Assembly (NCBI GenBank): GCA_026387455.1
Contig: JAPLLR010000066.1
Coordinates: 1-34,447 of the forward strand
Direction: 5' to 3'
DNA length: 34,447 nucleotides
Source of the DNA: Candidatus Omnitrophota bacterium
GTDB taxonomy: Bacteria > Omnitrophota > Gorgyraeia > Gygaellales > Profunditerraquicolaceae
Position 1 is the stretch's first letter; each line of letters opens with the position of its first letter. The position numbers were made by a program, and so were the translations under genes. The notes below the pieces were generated by a model. That model ran no database searches and had not been told where the DNA came from. It saw nothing but the letters and a program-made list of their open reading frames with translations. This document shows positions 14,875 to 22,932 of this stretch, piece after piece.

Positions 14875-15740
14875 ATTGCCTCCTTTTCAATCTCTTCAGC
14901 CAACTCTCTAATCATAGTATCCCATAACGGAGGAATATAACCCGCTTCAATACGAAATTTTGACGAATCCAAGCTGCGATCACATTTAAATTGATCATCC
15001 GGAATTATTTCAACATTTAAGTCAAACTTTTTCTTAATTGACATCAGCAGATCAAATTTACTAATCGACCCGCTTGAAACATGGTATAGCCCCTTAATAC
15101 TCTTATGATTTAAAATAATATCTTTTAGTATTGCGCTTAATGTGCCCGTGGTAAATCCTGAAAATATTGCTTTTGTGTAACCTTTAATAGTTTTGCCTCT
15201 CTGACTAAAAAACCATTCTAAAAGTCCGTGTATAGTATTTAATTCTCTTCCAATAATGGAAGTCCGCAAGGTTAAAACATTGCCCTCGGTTACCTCTCCT
15301 AGCAATTTCGTCCGACCATATAAATCTAAAGGATCAGGATTATCATCTTCAGTATAACCGCCTTTCTTACCAGAAAAAACACAATCCGTACTAATATGAA
15401 TCAGCCGTGAATTAATTTTACTGCATAATAATGCTAACTTATGCGGAAAAAGAGAGTTTATCTCTATGCTCTTTACTGCATCGTGGGCTTCGCTTATCTG
15501 TTTCACAATGCCTATACAGTTTAAGATCACATCAGGTCTAAACTCTCCGATTTCTTCCTCTAAATTAGGGAAATCAAGAACATTTACATTACAGATAGTT
15601 TTACTTTTATCAAAGATTCCGAATTCCTCTACCTCGGAGAAACTGCCCCTTATCGTTACATAAACATCAAAGCTGTCTTTTAAAACCTGCCAGGCTTTAT
15701 GCCCTAGCATGCCTTTCCCGCCTAAGATTAAGACACGCAC
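14871..15740 (-). CDS. RmlD-like nucleotide-sugar 4-reductase (WbvR-like)
   Basis: SDR of 289 residues related to dTDP-4-dehydrorhamnose reductase: ILGGKGMLGHKAWQVL, DVILNCIGIVKQ, HISTDCVFSGKKGGY and the catalytic YGRTK. It is shorter than CapF/WbjC reductases, which carry an extra C-terminal cupin. It therefore better matches the reductase known from UDP-L-RhaNAc/UDP-L-QuiNAc synthesis (WbvR of Vibrio cholerae O37). Placed with FnlA-like and 2-epimerase genes, it would reduce the 4-keto-6-deoxy-L-sugar. The GTG start at 15740 has AAGGAG about 9 nt upstream. It overlaps the broken glycosyltransferase by 13 nt and the dehydratase by 4 nt. QuiNAc versus FucNAc remains inference. Confidence 0.82.
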   Translation of the reverse strand: MRVLILGGKGMLGHKAWQVLKDSFDVYVTIRGSFSEVEEFGIFDKSKTICNVNVLDFPNLEEEIGEFRPDVILNCIGIVKQISEAHDAVKSIEINSLFPHKLALLCSKINSRLIHISTDCVFSGKKGGYTEDDNPDPLDLYGRTKLLGEVTEGNVLTLRTSIIGRELNTIHGLLEWFFSQRGKTIKGYTKAIFSGFTTGTLSAILKDIILNHKSIKGLYHVSSGSISKFDLLMSIKKKFDLNVEIIPDDQFKCDRSLDSSKFRIEAGYIPPLWDTMIRELAEEIEKEAI

Positions 15741-16917
15741 TCTGCTTCTCTCCTTTTTAGATCATTCATGATTCTGTCTAATTGATTTAATAGCATCTTT
15801 TGCTCGAAGTTTTTTTCAAAATACTGCTTGGCGTTTGATCCCATAGCCTGACGTTCTTTTTCCCCCGTATGATACATCTTCAACACCAGTTTTGCAAGAG
15901 CATCCGGATCTTCTGATCGGCAAGAAAAACCTGACCTAGATTCTTCGATTATCCTCGCCCCTTCACCCTCTAGAGCAGCTATAACAGGCCTAGCGCATGC
16001 TAAATAAGGCTGGAGCTTCGAAGGAATGGTAAGCTTAAATATTTCGCTCTTGCACAAGGTGACAAGCAAGGCATTAGCCAGCGAAAAATAAGCTGGCATT
16101 CTTTCCGGAGACTGCCTCTTAAAGAGCAAGAAAGTGCGATCCAAATTGCGCGTTTTCACCGCCTCTTCAACCCAGCTTCGCATCCTGCCTTCACCAATAA
16201 TAACCCAATATATATCATGATAGTCCTTAAGTATTTCCGCCGCAGAAATAATGGTCTTAAAGTCCTGCGCCGCACCGATATTACCCGCAAACATGACTAT
16301 AAAACCTCGCGGCATAGCCCTGTATTCTTCCGCGTCATCATCCAGTTTTACGGGCTGGTAAAATTCCTCAGCGCTATTTGGAAAATAAATAATGCGGCTA
16401 ACCCCAACCCCGAAACTTTGAACAGAGGGAATGAAGGCTCTTGATTGCACCAATATTAAATCGCACTGGTGGTAAATAAAACGCGTTAGTTGTTTGGTAA
16501 GCTTCAGAAACAGTGGAAATTTGACCGCACCGGTGGCTGACAGGCTTTCCGGCCAGATATCCTGCACCCAAAATAAGATCTTTGCAGATTTAATGCTCTT
16601 TAAAACAATCGCAGGCAAGCCAACAGTAATTGGCGAAGGCTCATAAACAAATATTAAATCATATTTGCCTTTGCAAACAAAGCTATTGTACCGCCTTTTC
16701 CCCGGGGCACAAGCGGTACGCGTATAATATGTGCACCCTTATAGTTCTGGCGTAAATTTCTGAATAATCCGTATCCCCCGAAAAAGCTCCCGCACGGATA
16801 ATTAGGAATGCCGGTTAAAACTGCAACCTCATGCCCTTTTTCAATCAATCCGGAAGTTAAATTATTAATAGGAAAGTTTTCCGGCCAGAAATATTGAGTA
16901 ACTATGAGGATTTTCAT
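15728..16917 (-). pseudogene. Broken WbuB-like GT4 glycosyltransferase (frame loss and internal deletion)
   Basis: Two adjoining reading frames encode the two halves of one GT-B enzyme. The 5' part (16654-16917) starts at the ATG overlapping the HisF2 stop and reads MKILIVTQYFWPENFP through VPLVPRGKGG, then stops out of frame. The 3' part picks up in another frame at about 16660 (CKGKYDLIFVYEPSPITVG). It runs through ILFWVQDIWPESLSATGAV, FAGNIGAAQDF and EIFKLTIPSKLQPYLACARP to a stop at 15728. Intact relatives usually have about 20 more residues between the GKGG and KYD segments, so a deletion of 3n+1 nt is more likely than a one-base slip. In homologous clusters this enzyme adds the L-FucNAc or L-QuiNAc-type residue. 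Pseudogene versus assembly error cannot be settled here. Confidence 0.82.
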
Positions 16918-17699
16918 TTTATTAAACAATAATTCTCTTTAATTAGCGCGTATTTCTCTGCCCTGCTTGGATAATTTATAAGGACTGCTCTGTATACACC
17001 CTTGAATACAAATAGGCTTCCAGCCGCAGCACCTATGGCTCCATATTTACTAATCAAATAACCTATATCGTTAAGCGACCCTGCGCCACCAAGCACTGTT
17101 AACGGTATGCTAATCGAATTCCGAATTCTCTCGACCAAATCAAGATCATACCCCTTCATAAGACCGTCATTATCAATTGAATTTATTACTATTTCGCCTG
17201 CCCCAAGCATCTCCATTTGCAAAGCTGACTCTAATGCACACTTGCCTGTATTCTTACGCCCGCCATGAGTCCACACCTCATACTTGTCATCTAAAAACCG
17301 CTTTTTTACGTCTAACACCACCACCACACTCTGATTTCCTACACACTTAGCTGTTTCCCTGACAAGGCTAGGATTCACAATTGCGGCAGAGCTTATTGCT
17401 ATTTTTTCCACGCCTAACTGAATAATCTTTTTAACCTGTTCACTTGTCGTTACTCCGCCCCCATAACATAGGGGCATCCGACACTCTTCCGCTAAATGGC
17501 CGATCAATTTATAATCAGGTTCTCTCTTTTCAAGAGCAGCGTCGATGTCAAGCACAATAAGCTCATCAACTTCCTTTTCGTTAAATATTCTAACAGCATT
17601 AATAGGGTCACCAATGTACTTAGGATTATTAAAATTTACGGTCTTAACCAGACCCTTACCTTTGATCAGCAAGCAAGGAATTATTCGTGGATATAGCAT
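16914..17699 (-). CDS. HisF2/AglZ-type acetamidino-sugar synthesis protein
   Basis: A (beta-alpha)8 barrel paralogue of the imidazole glycerol phosphate synthase cyclase, used with HisH2 to supply ammonia to a sugar amidotransferase. It has 261 residues: RIIPCLLIKGKGLVKTVNF, GDPINAVRIF, CYGGGVTT, VVVVLDVKKR and LTVLGGAGS. True HisF has an Asp in the N-terminal CLD motif; here it is Leu (CLL), while the second catalytic-position Asp (LDVKKR) remains. That pattern fits the sugar-modifying paralogues rather than histidine synthesis, and no other his genes are present. It begins 2 nt after the HisH2 stop and overlaps the glycosyltransferase start. E. coli O145 WbuZ is a named relative by role. 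Confidence 0.88.
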   Translation of the reverse strand: MLYPRIIPCLLIKGKGLVKTVNFNNPKYIGDPINAVRIFNEKEVDELIVLDIDAALEKREPDYKLIGHLAEECRMPLCYGGGVTTSEQVKKIIQLGVEKIAISSAAIVNPSLVRETAKCVGNQSVVVVLDVKKRFLDDKYEVWTHGGRKNTGKCALESALQMEMLGAGEIVINSIDNDGLMKGYDLDLVERIRNSISIPLTVLGGAGSLNDIGYLISKYGAIGAAAGSLFVFKGVYRAVLINYPSRAEKYALIKENYCLIK

Positions 17700-17701
17700 C
17701 T

Positions 17702-18316
17702 TTATAGTTTTGCGAAGTTTTTAAGGAGCTGGACACCCCATTGATGACTTTTTTCCGGATGGAACTGAACACCAAAAATATTTCCTGAATTCACTACACA
17801 CGTAAACTCTCCACCATAATCAGTTACAGCAATGACATCTTCGCTTTTATGACATTGAAAATAATAGGAGTGCAAAAAATAAAATCGAGCCTCCTGATCA
17901 ATTCCCTCTAACAAACTATCTAATTTTAATCGCTTAAAATTATTCCAACCCATGTGTGGTAAGCATACGGAGCGATCTAAAAATGCTGAATTAAATCTTT
18001 TCACTTCGCCATCTATCCATCCGAGGCCGGGCAAATTTCCTTCCTCGCTAAAGCTGGCAAACATCTGCATCCCCACACAAATACCCAAGATTGGCATATG
18101 ATTATGCAGAACGATTTCATCAAGAGACTTACGCATGCCTGATTTTTCAAGCTTCTCCATCGCATGATCAAAAGAACCGACTCCTGGCAAAATTAGCTTT
18201 TTAACCTTATTTAAATCCCCAGATCCGGATACAATAAGAAAAGGGATTCCTAACTTGCTGTAAATATTAGCAAAAGCTTTAATATTACCTAAGCCATAGT
18301 TGACTATGCCGATCAT
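17702..18316 (-). CDS. HisH2-type glutamine amidotransferase for acetamidino-sugar synthesis
   Basis: Class I glutaminase of 204 residues that releases ammonia from glutamine. It has the oxyanion/glycine region VNYGLGNIKAF and LPGVGSFDHAM, the nucleophile Cys in GICVGMQMF, and the His-Glu pair in FGVQFHPEKSH. All catalytic residues are present. It sits between the amidotransferase gene (4-nt overlap) and HisF2 (2-nt gap). This is the layout of P. aeruginosa and E. coli O-antigen clusters that make acetamidino sugars (WbuY in O145). It is presumably paired with HisF2 for ammonia channelling. Sequence alone would not separate it from histidine HisH; the context does. Confidence 0.9.
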   Translation of the reverse strand: MIGIVNYGLGNIKAFANIYSKLGIPFLIVSGSGDLNKVKKLILPGVGSFDHAMEKLEKSGMRKSLDEIVLHNHMPILGICVGMQMFASFSEEGNLPGLGWIDGEVKRFNSAFLDRSVCLPHMGWNNFKRLKLDSLLEGIDQEARFYFLHSYYFQCHKSEDVIAVTDYGGEFTCVVNSGNIFGVQFHPEKSHQWGVQLLKNFAKL

Positions 18317-19452
18317 CGGATAACTCTTTTTTCCACGCCTAACAATTGTAATACTCGTGTCCCTAAATTTATTAATCCAATATTGTTTTTGTAGTCTCGG
18401 TAAGTTTTGTTCTCTCCCTTAAATAATTCTCTTAGCTCAGGTACTGTTAAATCAAGCTTTTTCGCAACATATTCAAATTCCTGCGAAATTGTTTGTTCGT
18501 CTAGCTCTAACTTAGCTATACGCTTATGCGCTTCTTCACGAGTCATCTGTTTGGTCAAAACCAAACTTGACAAGTAAGTTCTACGTTTGTCATATCCGAA
18601 CTTCGCAGGAAGCCAATACCCTTCATAGAACCTTGTAAAACGGGATTCGTGATGCTTGCTTTCATATCTCTGCCAACCAAAACGATCAACCAACTCTTTT
18701 ATAGCTTGCTCTTTTATATACGGCAGGTAATCTAGGGGCTTCACCACCCTTATACCTTTAATATACCTGTAATATAGTTTATACTTAAAAATGTCCGCAG
18801 TAGGAAATGTCTTTAAGGGCCGCTGCCCAAATCGACGGTGGATATCTCTGACATGACGCATATCCGTTAAATAGTAAGTCCATTCTAATGGTCCCCGTAC
18901 GCATTCAGTCGAATAGTTTGCCCCTGTTACAATGTATTTATAATTATGCTTCGCCGCAAAGTTATAAAGTGCGGAAAATATAGCGAGATCCTGTGGTAAG
19001 TCCTGATACGGCAGCTGAGATTTAAGCATTGCGACTTGCAGATCTTTCATCTCAAGCCAATCAACGACCTCTGTATGTAAATCAAGCTTGAGTCCATCTA
19101 TTATCCTATTAACATTATTTACGCTCACATCCGTATTCCATCCCGTATCAACATGAAACATCAGGGGCCTTAAACCAAATTTTTCCTTAGCAAGATACGC
19201 TACGTATGAACTGTCCACCCCTCCGCTTATGCCCATTAAACAATCATGGTCGCGGTCTCTTCCATCCTTCTTTATCTTATCAATTATAGGGGCAAGCATC
19301 TTTTCTCCCTGCTCATTTGGGTGCCAATTAGGCAGGATGCTTGCATAGTAATTACGGCAGTAGTCGCACCAGCCCCGCTCATCAAAGGTAATATCAGGAT
19401 CTGTCGTGTCCATTATACAATTAGAACATATTTGATACTTTGCTTGACTCAT
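18313..19452 (-). CDS. N-acetyl sugar amidotransferase (WbpG/PseA/LfnA/WbuX family)
   Basis: ATP-dependent enzyme that converts an N-acetyl group on a nucleotide sugar to an acetamidino group with ammonia from HisH2/HisF2. The N-terminal zinc site is CSNCIMDTTDP plus CDYC, and the PP-loop GISGGVDSSYVAYLA lies at about residues 75-90. GANYSTECVRGP and LDYLPYIKEQAI follow. The start was placed at the ATG at 19452 because GGAGG stands 7 nt upstream; an in-frame upstream codon at 19485 lacks such support. The resulting 379 residues fit the family. The known L-FucNAc-modifying members (LfnA, WbuX) also sit with HisH/HisF-like genes and FnlABC. Here the substrate is inferred to be the L-sugar made by the neighbouring genes. 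Confidence 0.92.
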   Translation of the reverse strand: MSQAKYQICSNCIMDTTDPDITFDERGWCDYCRNYYASILPNWHPNEQGEKMLAPIIDKIKKDGRDRDHDCLMGISGGVDSSYVAYLAKEKFGLRPLMFHVDTGWNTDVSVNNVNRIIDGLKLDLHTEVVDWLEMKDLQVAMLKSQLPYQDLPQDLAIFSALYNFAAKHNYKYIVTGANYSTECVRGPLEWTYYLTDMRHVRDIHRRFGQRPLKTFPTADIFKYKLYYRYIKGIRVVKPLDYLPYIKEQAIKELVDRFGWQRYESKHHESRFTRFYEGYWLPAKFGYDKRRTYLSSLVLTKQMTREEAHKRIAKLELDEQTISQEFEYVAKKLDLTVPELRELFKGENKTYRDYKNNIGLINLGTRVLQLLGVEKRVIR

Positions 19453-19515
19453 GTTTACACCTCCAGACCTAGATTTAAATACCATTAACCAAAAAATGAT
19501 TCTCTAAAAATATTC

Positions 19516-20691
19516 TCAACGCAACAATCGCATTTTAAAAAGTTGGCGGTTCGACTCCAATATGGCAGGGTCTGATAGACGTTCTACAATTTTAGCCTTA
19601 ACTTTAGCCCGCTTTCTCAATCGCTCATCATCGCTCAATAAGGCCAACCTCTCAATTATTTCCACAAAAGAATCCATCTGCGCTAAATCTACATCCCAAC
19701 CTAGCCCATCAGCCTGTAGATTGCGCCAAGGTGTTTCGGTGCTAATTATCACCGGAGTTCCTGAAATTAAACACTCAGCAATTACATGACCATAGGCTTC
19801 ACCGCCAGTTGGAAATAAAAATACATCATAATGTCCAAAGACACTTACTACTTTATCTGCATTTACTATACCCAGATAGTTCACTGTCACATTCGTTGGC
19901 AATTGGCTAATTAACTTTTGACATTCTTTCCAATAAACCGTAGTTTCTGCGGGACCATAAATATCAAAAACCACCCTTGCATTAACTTTACTTAAAACCC
20001 TCAAAGCATAGTCCAAATTTTTCTCACGCGAGATTCGGGACAAAAACACAAGTTTTAAACCTTCGTCATAAGGTGATGGCTTGAAAGTTGCATCAGGAAA
20101 TGCATCTGGAATATTTTTGATAGGAAAATCACCTGTGATATGGATCGCATCGGATTTTATTTTCATAACCTTAACAATATCCAACTTTTCGAACTCACTA
20201 GATGCACGCCAAGTAATCATATTATAAAGCCCAAAAAACCTAGCCGCTTGAATAAAGACAAACTTTTTTGGGTATTTTTGCTTTAATGAAGCCCACGCAA
20301 ACTCACCCCACGGCGCGACAATCACAGGCTTAAAGGTTACCCTATGAAACCTTCTGTTCAGTAACACCTTTATCGTCAAGGGATCAAAAAAGCTATTTAG
20401 GTACAACACATCATGCGGCGTACTTAATATCAAATTTAATATATCTTTTACCGTGCTTGACTGAGGTGACAAATAATAAACAAAGGCATTGCCAACCCGT
20501 TGCCATTGATTAAGCTCTATATCAGCATAAGGCTTATTGTCCCCAACATCCCGATCCCTCGTCACTATCCTAAACTCAAACTCATCACACAAATGATCAA
20601 TAGTATTGACGACGACGCGTAAAATACCGCCTGCTTTATAGCCTGGAAGATAACTGCCGATAAAAGTGAGGATAACAGGCTTACCGCTCAA
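19516..20691 (-). CDS. Glycosyltransferase family 4
   Basis: GT-B retaining glycosyltransferase of about 391 residues. The N-terminal domain begins TFIGSYLPGYKAGG. The C-terminal donor domain has LVFLSRISREKNLDYAL, FDIYGPAE and the E-x7-E motif in GGEAYGHVIAECLISGTPVI. A TTG start at 20691 was chosen because GGAGG lies 5 nt upstream. An in-frame ATG at 20706 exists, but no Shine-Dalgarno is visible before it. It lies 35 nt after the SDR gene and 63 nt before the amidotransferase gene. Acceptor and sugar are unknown. It is an intact glycosyltransferase for chain assembly in this locus. Confidence 0.9.
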   Translation of the reverse strand: MSGKPVILTFIGSYLPGYKAGGILRVVVNTIDHLCDEFEFRIVTRDRDVGDNKPYADIELNQWQRVGNAFVYYLSPQSSTVKDILNLILSTPHDVLYLNSFFDPLTIKVLLNRRFHRVTFKPVIVAPWGEFAWASLKQKYPKKFVFIQAARFFGLYNMITWRASSEFEKLDIVKVMKIKSDAIHITGDFPIKNIPDAFPDATFKPSPYDEGLKLVFLSRISREKNLDYALRVLSKVNARVVFDIYGPAETTVYWKECQKLISQLPTNVTVNYLGIVNADKVVSVFGHYDVFLFPTGGEAYGHVIAECLISGTPVIISTETPWRNLQADGLGWDVDLAQMDSFVEIIERLALLSDDERLRKRAKVKAKIVERLSDPAILESNRQLFKMRLLR

Positions 20692-20726
20692 CAGAACCTC
20701 CACCATTTACTGGATTACGTGATATA

Positions 20727-21671
20727 TTAACACTTAATATTTTCATGATTAAACAGACCGGATGTTGATGCAACCCGCATGATTGCTCCTTTTAGCCCAA
20801 GTTTAAAAGTGAAACCGGTTTTTAAAAGTTTTTCGGCTGAATAACGTACATCACCCATATTGCCTCCTCCCCGTATAATTTTTCGCAAAAGGTAAGGCAC
20901 AAAGAGAGGCAGATGCGGAACCGGACGCAAATTATGGACTGATTTTCCCTCTCGGTAAGCCTTATAAAGCTCCCATAATCCAGAAAGAGTATTTAATGGC
21001 TCATTGTCACACGAAACAATATAACGCTGCGGAGCCTCCAGGGGATAAGAAATAAAATATACAGCGGCATGTGCCACATCTTCAGCATGCACGATATGCG
21101 CGCATTCACCGCCTTTTACAAAAACTTTACATAAGTCTATGAATGAACTCCGTTTCGGAAGTGCTAGGATACCCGGCTTTCTTTCATCAATAACATCGGT
21201 TGGCCTCAAGATGACCACTTTACAGCCTTTAATACCGCGCGCAACCAACTGCTCGGCAGCCCATTTACTTTTTTCATAAACATTTTGCGGGTCACATGGG
21301 GTCGACTCATCAGCCAATTTTAAATCCGTATTCCCAATGACTCCTACACTACTTAAATAACAAAAATATTTTATGCCGCAAAGTTCTGCATATTTCAATA
21401 TCCTTTCGGTCCCGGTGACATTTACTGCCCACATTCTTGATTCATCTTTTAATTCCGCGGCACAATGGAAAAGCATCTGAGAATCATGCATAAAATTCTT
21501 TAATACAGCATCGTCATTAATATCACCGTTAAAAACCTCAACGCCCGAAGTAACAGGATAGGCCTTCCGAGTTAAAACCCTGACCTTGTAGCCCTGAGAT
21601 AACAGAATAGCCGTAATTTTACTTCCGATATTGCCGGAAGAGCCGGTAACGCATGCGATCAATTTATTCAA
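20727..21671 (-). CDS. NAD-dependent epimerase/dehydratase (extended SDR)
   Basis: Rossmann-fold nucleotide-sugar-type SDR of 314 residues with the cofactor motif VTGSSGNIGSKITAILL, AAELKDESRMWAVNVTGTER, LSSVGVIGN and the catalytic YEKSK. The start was set at the TTG at 21671: GGGG lies 5 nt upstream, and its first 8 nt overlap the ancestral stop of the preceding polymerase gene (21664-21666). Longer starts at 21695 or 21719 would add a hydrophobic peptide that is really read from the polymerase 3' end. The C-terminal substrate lobe is complete (HIVHAEDVAHAAVYF, RYIVSCDNEPL). Which sugar it acts on cannot be told; 4-epimerase and 4-reductase are both possible. Confidence 0.85.
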   Translation of the reverse strand: MNKLIACVTGSSGNIGSKITAILLSQGYKVRVLTRKAYPVTSGVEVFNGDINDDAVLKNFMHDSQMLFHCAAELKDESRMWAVNVTGTERILKYAELCGIKYFCYLSSVGVIGNTDLKLADESTPCDPQNVYEKSKWAAEQLVARGIKGCKVVILRPTDVIDERKPGILALPKRSSFIDLCKVFVKGGECAHIVHAEDVAHAAVYFISYPLEAPQRYIVSCDNEPLNTLSGLWELYKAYREGKSVHNLRPVPHLPLFVPYLLRKIIRGGGNMGDVRYSAEKLLKTGFTFKLGLKGAIMRVASTSGLFNHENIKC

Positions 21672-22897
21672 TATTTCCCCTTTTTTTAAAATCATAAATA
21701 GTAGAAAAAACAATGGCAACCGTAATAAAATAAAACGGGCTCATTAAGATTCCATACGTTAAATTTGAAATAAAAAGCGCTAGCCATGCCTGCGAAATAC
21801 GTAAAATATAAACCGATTAGAAAATATTTTTAGCTATCACGTTGATTATTTGAAGCTCGCGTAGCATCAAAAGTATTAATCCAATAAACCCTAGAAAAGT
21901 AAGCCAATATCCCAGCGCAAAGGAAGATACCGTATAACCGCGCCCTTGCTCATCTTTACCCGGAATCCGAATACCTATTCCTAATAATGGATGTGCCTTT
22001 ACATCAGCAAGGTTTGAATTAAATAGTTCGATTCTACCACCGTACGGATTTTTTACGGCATCCCGAACACCTATCGCATATCGCAAACTAATATTATCCG
22101 CATAATACTTAGCTACAAAATAACGCCCAAAAATTGCAATAAAAACAGATACAGTAAATAATAAAAACATGGTTAAATGAAAGGATCTTCTATTTTTGCT
22201 TGTTTTTAACCAGAATAACTCTCCGAGCAAGCCAACCATAACGATACAAAGATATGCGGTATTAGAAAAAGTGGCTATGCATCCGATAAAGCATGCAAAC
22301 TTAGCGATTTTCCATAACTTTTGTTTTGTTTGCAAAAAAATAATCTCCGCAAAAAAAGCTGATGCTAACAAAAATCCGGCCGCATTTGCAGGTTCCATCC
22401 AAAATCCATAAAGCTGAAAAAATGATAATTTCATATGATTAAAATATACCATCCCCAACCCCTGCCCAAGTAGACCAAACGGCCCACGATATTTACCGCC
22501 TGAAAAGGTAGGGTTGCGAAAACTCTCAACTGGCCCGTAAAAAGATGCTACAGTTAAGATAATATATTGGACTACTGTAAAAATAGCAATACCAATGAAA
22601 AACTTCATTATTGTTTCTTTAGCATATTCATTTTTAAACATGTATAAACAAATAAAATAGCAAAAGAAAAATAAAGGAACGTATTTTGACCACTGGACAA
22701 AACATTCATTTAATTCCGGAGAAAAAAGGCTTGAGATTAGTCCCCAAATCATAAATAAAAGAAAAAATAGAACATAAGGTCTAAAGACAATTTAGTAACC
22801 GGGTTAATAGGAAACGTGCCAAACGCTACTCATTAAAGCAAAAATAGGAAATCTAAAAATAGCAAATAATATAGAGATACCTAAGATTTTTTACCAT
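21664..22897 (-). pseudogene. Wzy-like O-antigen polymerase interrupted by in-frame stops
   Basis: The longest open segment (21817-22752) codes for 311 residues of a multipass membrane protein with Wzy-like features (AHPLLGIGIRIPG in the periplasmic loop). Reading on in the same frame past TAA at 21817-21819 gives 50 more residues typical of the final helices (ISQAWLALFISNLTYGIL, FYFITVAIVFSTIYDFKKR), ending at TAA 21664-21666. Upstream, the frame continues into RPYVLFFLLF without a start codon. It then meets TAA at 22792-22794 and 22804-22806, with another hydrophobic stretch before them (ILGISILFAIFRFPIFALM). That stretch would join the ATG at 22897 if one A of an A6 run were removed. Several lesions in one gene argue for decay rather than a single sequencing error. 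Confidence 0.8.
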
Positions 22898-22932
22898 ACT
22901 ATATTTACTAACCTTAAATTTTTTGCACTATA

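Noticed and set aside
16914-18316. Histidine biosynthesis genes hisH and hisF
   Set aside because: HisF lacks the N-terminal catalytic Asp, no other his genes are present, and both are coupled to a sugar amidotransferase.
21817-22806. TAA read as a sense codon (alternative genetic code or suppression) in the polymerase gene
   Set aside because: TAA is the normal stop of other intact genes here, such as pgk, the WbpM-type dehydratase and the deacetylase, so gene decay is simpler.
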